A DNA stretch of 56,141 nt from Mycolicibacterium peregrinum. Lineage in GTDB: Bacteria > Actinomycetota > Actinomycetes > Mycobacteriales > Mycobacteriaceae. A model generated the notes under the pieces. It was not told where the DNA came from, did no database searches, and saw only the letters and a list, made by a program, of their open reading frames with translations. Where the stretch lies: NCBI RefSeq assembly GCF_001665625.1, contig NZ_LZSY01000023.1:1-56141 (forward strand). Direction: 5' to 3'. This document shows positions 52,749 to 56,141 of the stretch, piece by piece. Position 1 is the first letter of the stretch. Every line of letters begins with the position of its first letter. Position numbers and translations under genes: made by a program.

Positions 52749-53549
52749 GTGGATACCCCGATCGCTGTTGTCACGGGGGCGAGTCGCGGCGCGGGCCGCG
52801 GGATCGCCGCGGCCCTGCTCGCCTCGGGTTGGCGGGTGTATGTCACCGGACGTACAGTGACCGATCCGGGGGAGGGCGGTATCGCCGTACCCCTCGACCA
52901 CTCCGACGACGCCGCGGTGGGCGCACTGTTCGAGCGGATCGGCGAGCAGGAGGGCCGGCTGGACCTCCTGGTCAACAACGCCGCCGCGGTCCACGATGAC
53001 CTGGTCAACCCGAAACCGTTCTGGGAGAAGCCGATCGAGCTGGCCGACGTGCTCGACGTCGGACTGCGTTCGGCCTATGTGGCGTCCTGGTACGCCGCGC
53101 CGCTACTGCTGGCCGCCGAGCGCGGCCTGATCGCGTTCACCTCCTCACCCGGCTCGGTCTGCTACATGCACGGCCCCGCGTATGGGGCGCAGAAGGCCGG
53201 GGTGGACAAGCTGGCCGCGGACATGGCAGTCGACTTCGCCGATACCGGAGTGTCGACGGTTTCGATCTGGATGGGAATCCTGCTCACCGAGAAATTCAAG
53301 GCCGCCTTCGCCGGCCACCCCGGCGCGCTGGCCAAGACCGCCGAGCATGCCGAAACCCCGGAGTTCACCGGCTATCTCATCGACGCGCTGTACCGGGACC
53401 CGGACCTGGCGCAGCTGTCCGGGCACACGGTGATCGGTGCCGAGCTCGCGACCCGCTACGGCATCACCGACGAAGGTGGCCGGGTGCCCCCGTCGCACCG
53501 GGACATGCTCGGTGCGCCGAGAGAACCCAGCTCGGCCGTGGTCAGGTAG
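52749..53549 (+). CDS. Short-chain dehydrogenase/reductase
   Basis: A 266-residue classical SDR. The cofactor loop TGASRGAGRGIA, the NNAAA strand, Ser in TSSPGSV and the YGAQK active-site pair (YxxxK) are intact. The family resembles DHRS1-type SDRs. The start GTG at 52749 lies 42 bases after the nitroreductase stop, so it could be the third gene of that operon. Its TAG stop is directly followed by the convergent gene's stop (TAGTCA). Confidence 0.87.
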   Translation: MDTPIAVVTGASRGAGRGIAAALLASGWRVYVTGRTVTDPGEGGIAVPLDHSDDAAVGALFERIGEQEGRLDLLVNNAAAVHDDLVNPKPFWEKPIELADVLDVGLRSAYVASWYAAPLLLAAERGLIAFTSSPGSVCYMHGPAYGAQKAGVDKLAADMAVDFADTGVSTVSIWMGILLTEKFKAAFAGHPGALAKTAEHAETPEFTGYLIDALYRDPDLAQLSGHTVIGAELATRYGITDEGGRVPPSHRDMLGAPREPSSAVVR

Positions 53550-54617
53550 TCACCGGCGCCGAAACCCGGTGTGGCTGCGGATCAGTGGCAGCGTCGCGAG
53601 CGTGGCGAACCCGGGCGCGGCGTCACACACCTCCGGTACCGCATTGAGGACCTGCATCGCCGTGGCGACGTTGGCTGCCCGCACGTGCTCGGCCATCGTG
53701 GCCTCGCGGGTGAAGCTGGCCAGGCTGAAGAAATGGGTCTGCATGGACGGGTCGCCCTCGATGGTCAGCGTCCAGCCGTGCTTGGGCCGGGGCCAGTGAT
53801 CGGGATACTCGTTGCCGACGGTCCAGAGGGTCTCGATCTCGACGAGTGGCTCGCCGTCGCGAACTCCGACCCAGTTCCACCGCTGCCCGGCCGTGGTACC
53901 GGCTTCCAGCACGTGGTCGAAGATCTGATGGTCGTGGCGTGCGGGGACAGCCTCAACCGACGAGGTGACCTCGTCGATGTCGGCACCCAGTGCGTCGGCC
54001 AGAAGCCACACCTGCTCGGTGAAAAGTTCGTTGTTGAACGCCAGGAATTCGGTTGTGTCGACACCGATCTCGTCGACGGGACGGCCGAAGGACATGTTGT
54101 CGAAGGTGATGTGGGTGCTGTCGTAATCCGACCAGTCGGCGCGTTCCTGCAGTGTGATCTTGTCGATGCGCCGGCTCATGCCCGACAGGACCAACGGCAG
54201 GGCACCGGACAGGTTGCCGGGATTGAGGCCACTGCCGTGCACTGTCGTCCCGCCTGCTGTGCAGGCGGCCATCAACCGCTCGCGGGCGGCCTCGGGCAGG
54301 CGCTGCGGATGGAACAGAAACGCCGTCGTCACCACGTTCTTGCCGCCGGCCAGCAGTGCGCACACGTCGTCGAGGTTCGTGGTCCGCGGGGTGTACACGA
54401 CGCAGTCGGCCTCCAGGTCCAAGATGGCCTGGACATCGCTCGTGGCGCGGAGCCCGATCGGCGCCCGGCCCAGCAGGTCGCCGACGTCGATACCGTTCTT
54501 GGCATCCGAATACACCCGAACGCCGACCAGATCGAGATCGGGACGGTCGTCCAGCGTCGCCGCCAGCGTCTCGATCCCGACCGCGCCCGTGCCCCACTGA
54601 ATCACCCGGTATGTCAT
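53550..54617 (-). CDS. Dihydrodipicolinate-reductase-like NAD(P)-binding protein
   Basis: A 355-residue protein. The N-terminal Rossmann motif VIQWGTGAVGIETLAATL and DLVGVRVYSDAKNG resemble DapB and 2,4-diaminopentanoate dehydrogenase-like proteins. GKNVVTTAFLFHPQRLPE and GSGLNPGNLSGALPLVLSG follow. The true lysine-pathway DapB is shorter, so this is a paralogue widespread in mycobacteria with unknown substrate. The start ATG at 54617 was preferred over upstream frames that would run into the DUF1990 gene. Confidence 0.8.
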   Translation of the reverse strand: MTYRVIQWGTGAVGIETLAATLDDRPDLDLVGVRVYSDAKNGIDVGDLLGRAPIGLRATSDVQAILDLEADCVVYTPRTTNLDDVCALLAGGKNVVTTAFLFHPQRLPEAARERLMAACTAGGTTVHGSGLNPGNLSGALPLVLSGMSRRIDKITLQERADWSDYDSTHITFDNMSFGRPVDEIGVDTTEFLAFNNELFTEQVWLLADALGADIDEVTSSVEAVPARHDHQIFDHVLEAGTTAGQRWNWVGVRDGEPLVEIETLWTVGNEYPDHWPRPKHGWTLTIEGDPSMQTHFFSLASFTREATMAEHVRAANVATAMQVLNAVPEVCDAAPGFATLATLPLIRSHTGFRRR

Positions 54618-54631
54618 CGGGCTATTGAAGC

Positions 54632-55129
54632 TCAGATGCCGGTGAGATACCGGCGTGTCACGATCTGCTGGAGCAGCCGCGTCACCGGCCCGCCCAAACG
54701 GCTCCACCAGGTGGCCGGACGGGAGAACGCAGCCACCTCGGCATGCACGGTGTCGGTCTCCGGGTCGTAGCGGACCGAGAACAACTCTTCGCCCGATTCG
54801 GGGTGGCCGGCCAGCGTGCCGTAGGCGAACCCCCGACGGTCGGCTTCGTCGAGCACGTAGACCACCCGGCACGGCGCCGGGATCGGGCCGAGCCCGACGA
54901 TCAGCTCGGTGCCCTCGGCGGCGGAGTCGGAGGTGGCCTGTACCCGCAGGCCCGCGCCCCGCTGCATGCCCCACCGGAGCACGTCGGCGCCCGCCTGCTC
55001 GAAGCGGTCACGGCCGGTGCCGATCACCGCGGAGGACCGGATGTGCCGGTAGCCCGTGGGCAGTTCGCCGGCGGTGGCGCCGACCTCCGGATAGGTCAAT
55101 GACAGCTCTGCCAGGTCGCGCAGTTTCAC
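54632..55129 (-). CDS. DUF1990 (UPF0548) family protein
   Basis: A 165-residue protein of the DUF1990 family. The YPEVGATAGELPTGYRH start and the GFAYGTLAGHPESGEELFSV segment are family-typical. The latter is similar to the lipid-binding beta grip of polyketide-cyclase-like folds. The function is unknown. The start is GTG at 55129, 14 bases upstream of and co-directional with the DapB-like gene, and divergent from the thioesterase gene. Confidence 0.8.
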   Translation of the reverse strand: MKLRDLAELSLTYPEVGATAGELPTGYRHIRSSAVIGTGRDRFEQAGADVLRWGMQRGAGLRVQATSDSAAEGTELIVGLGPIPAPCRVVYVLDEADRRGFAYGTLAGHPESGEELFSVRYDPETDTVHAEVAAFSRPATWWSRLGGPVTRLLQQIVTRRYLTGI

Positions 55130-55160
55130 GTCACCACCATGGCACTAATACGGTGGCTTC

Positions 55161-55793
55161 GTGGCCCCAGAAATCGACACCGCAGGCGCGCACCCCGGCG
55201 GTGGGTTCAATCCGCCCGACCCCACCGATCGTGGGGGCCCTGATTACGGCCGCTTCATCGAGGCGGTGCGCACGCTGCAGGACCATGCCCGCAGCGCCGA
55301 CGCGCCCGACGAGGTCATCACCGAGGCGGCCGACCTGATCGAGAAGGTGTCGGCACTGCTGGCTCCGTACGAGGCCGACGAGTGGAATTCGCCGTCGGGC
55401 CGCCGGATGGACCTGCCCAACCGCGGCAACGTCAACAACGTGCCGGTGCATCTGGAACGGACTGCCGACAACCAGATCGCCGGAACCGCCCACTTCCGGC
55501 GTTTCCACCTCGGCCGCAACGGTGCGGTACACGGCGGCTCGCTGGCGCTGCTGTTCGACTCGCTGCTCGGCTACACCGCTGCCAAACTGACCGGCAGCAT
55601 GTACCAGCGCACCGCGTATCTACACGTCAACTACCGCAAGATCGCCCCGATCGAGAAGGATCTGCAGGTGCAGGCCGGCATCGACCGCATCGAGGGCCGC
55701 AAGATCTTCGTCGCGGGACGACTGCTCGACGGTGACGACGTGCTCGCCGAGGCCGAGGCGTTGTTCGTTCGGCTCAAGCCGGGGCAGCCATGA
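55161..55793 (+). CDS. Hotdog-fold thioesterase (PaaI-like)
   Basis: A 210-residue acyl-CoA thioesterase-like protein. A ~80-residue helical N-terminal region precedes the hotdog domain. RNGAVHGGSLALLFDSLLG carries the HGG active-site motif with the acidic residue further on, and LHVNYRKIAPIEKDLQV and EAEALFVRLKP are family segments. The start is GTG at 55161. The stop overlaps the next gene's start as ATGA. Confidence 0.88.
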   Translation: MAPEIDTAGAHPGGGFNPPDPTDRGGPDYGRFIEAVRTLQDHARSADAPDEVITEAADLIEKVSALLAPYEADEWNSPSGRRMDLPNRGNVNNVPVHLERTADNQIAGTAHFRRFHLGRNGAVHGGSLALLFDSLLGYTAAKLTGSMYQRTAYLHVNYRKIAPIEKDLQVQAGIDRIEGRKIFVAGRLLDGDDVLAEAEALFVRLKPGQP

Positions 55794-56141
55794 GCGTTGG
55801 CTCCAACCTCGCCGCGCTGAAGCGGCGCTGGGCGCGCTGGCGGGACCAGTTGCGCGCCCGCCCGGCCGCGGAATTCACCTACCGGATCGTCGTCGGCGTC
55901 GTCGGTACGCTCGTGCTGGCGGTCGGCATCGTGGCGATCCCGTACCCGGGACCCGGCTGGGCCATCGTGTTTCTCGGCCTGGCGATCCTGGCCAGCGAAT
56001 TCGACTTCGCGAAGCGGGCGCTGCGTTACGTCCGGGCTCGCTACGACGTCGTGATGGCCTGGTTCGACCGCCAGCACATCGCGGTCAAAGGGGTCAGTGC
56101 GGCGTTCACGGGACTGGTCGTGCTCGGCACGCTGTGGCTGT
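55790..56141 (+). CDS. PGPGW-motif membrane protein (TIGR02611-like), 3' partial
   Basis: The first 117 residues of a membrane protein. A basic N-terminal helix is followed by two hydrophobic segments around the motif IPYPGPGWAIVFLGLAIL, which defines the PGPGW/TIGR02611-type family of unknown function. A third hydrophobic segment begins at the window end, where the gene is cut. It overlaps the thioesterase gene by four bases and should be co-translated. Confidence 0.82.
   Translation, partial: MSVGSNLAALKRRWARWRDQLRARPAAEFTYRIVVGVVGTLVLAVGIVAIPYPGPGWAIVFLGLAILASEFDFAKRALRYVRARYDVVMAWFDRQHIAVKGVSAAFTGLVVLGTLWL

Overview
The window is about 56 kb of high-GC DNA from a mycobacterium, most likely a fast grower of the Mycolicibacterium type. 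The evidence is the gene set and order: TRAM methyltransferase, dxs, a DUF3000 gene with RNase D, hemE-hemY-hemQ, msrB, aftC, a secreted hydrolase, ribD, an AFG1-type ATPase, a GNAT gene, an exported protein and clpC2. This follows, in reverse, the order I remember for the Rv2690c-Rv2667 stretch of M. tuberculosis. Frequent GTG starts, leaderless-type promoters, a PPE protein, an IdeR-type iron box and the arabinan enzyme AftC support this. Both ends of the window cut genes. The first 69 bases look like a fold-back (inverted) segment, so the window probably starts at a contig end.

Regions. (1) 0-22.7 kb is conserved chromosomal backbone: RNA modification, Na+/H+ antiport, isoprenoid precursor synthesis (dxs), RNase D, a coproporphyrin-type heme operon (hemE-hemY-hemQ), MsrB, two methyltransferases, AftC, RibD and ClpC2 with a multi-site operator. 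(2) 22.7-29.5 kb is accessory regulation and transport: an orphan PrrB-like kinase, a divergent SDR/HxlR pair around a perfect palindrome, GntR/MFS, a TDT transporter and a LysR gene. (3) 29.5-30.8 kb holds a type I DAHP synthase preceded by a Tyr-Trp-Arg-Phe leader peptide and a set of alternative RNA hairpins, a likely ribosome-mediated attenuator. (4) 31.7-34.9 kb looks like an iron/heme unit: an IdeR-box-controlled PPE protein with a tiny upstream overlapping ORF, a canonical heme oxygenase, and a TetR regulator with a double palindromic operator. (5) 37.1-41.0 kb lies between two copies of tRNA-Gly(GCC), each with its promoter. It holds a degenerate Ser/Thr kinase, phage tail-like fragments, an AT-richer orphan gene, a DUF732 protein, and tRNA-Val and tRNA-Cys. 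(6) 41-56 kb contains tRNA-Val(CAC), tex, a VTT membrane protein, a divergent thioredoxin/DUF302 pair around a CsoR-like operator, a MerR/deacetylase pair, a P450, a LysR-ketopantoate-reductase-like operon facing a TauD-nitroreductase operon, an SDR, a DHDP-reductase-like protein, a DUF1990 protein, a thioesterase and a truncated PGPGW membrane protein.

No CRISPR array, insertion sequence, rRNA or phage integrase was seen. No stretch over 300 bases lacks a gene; the longest gap is 50673-50970. Identifications come from reading motifs in the translated sequence, not from database searches.
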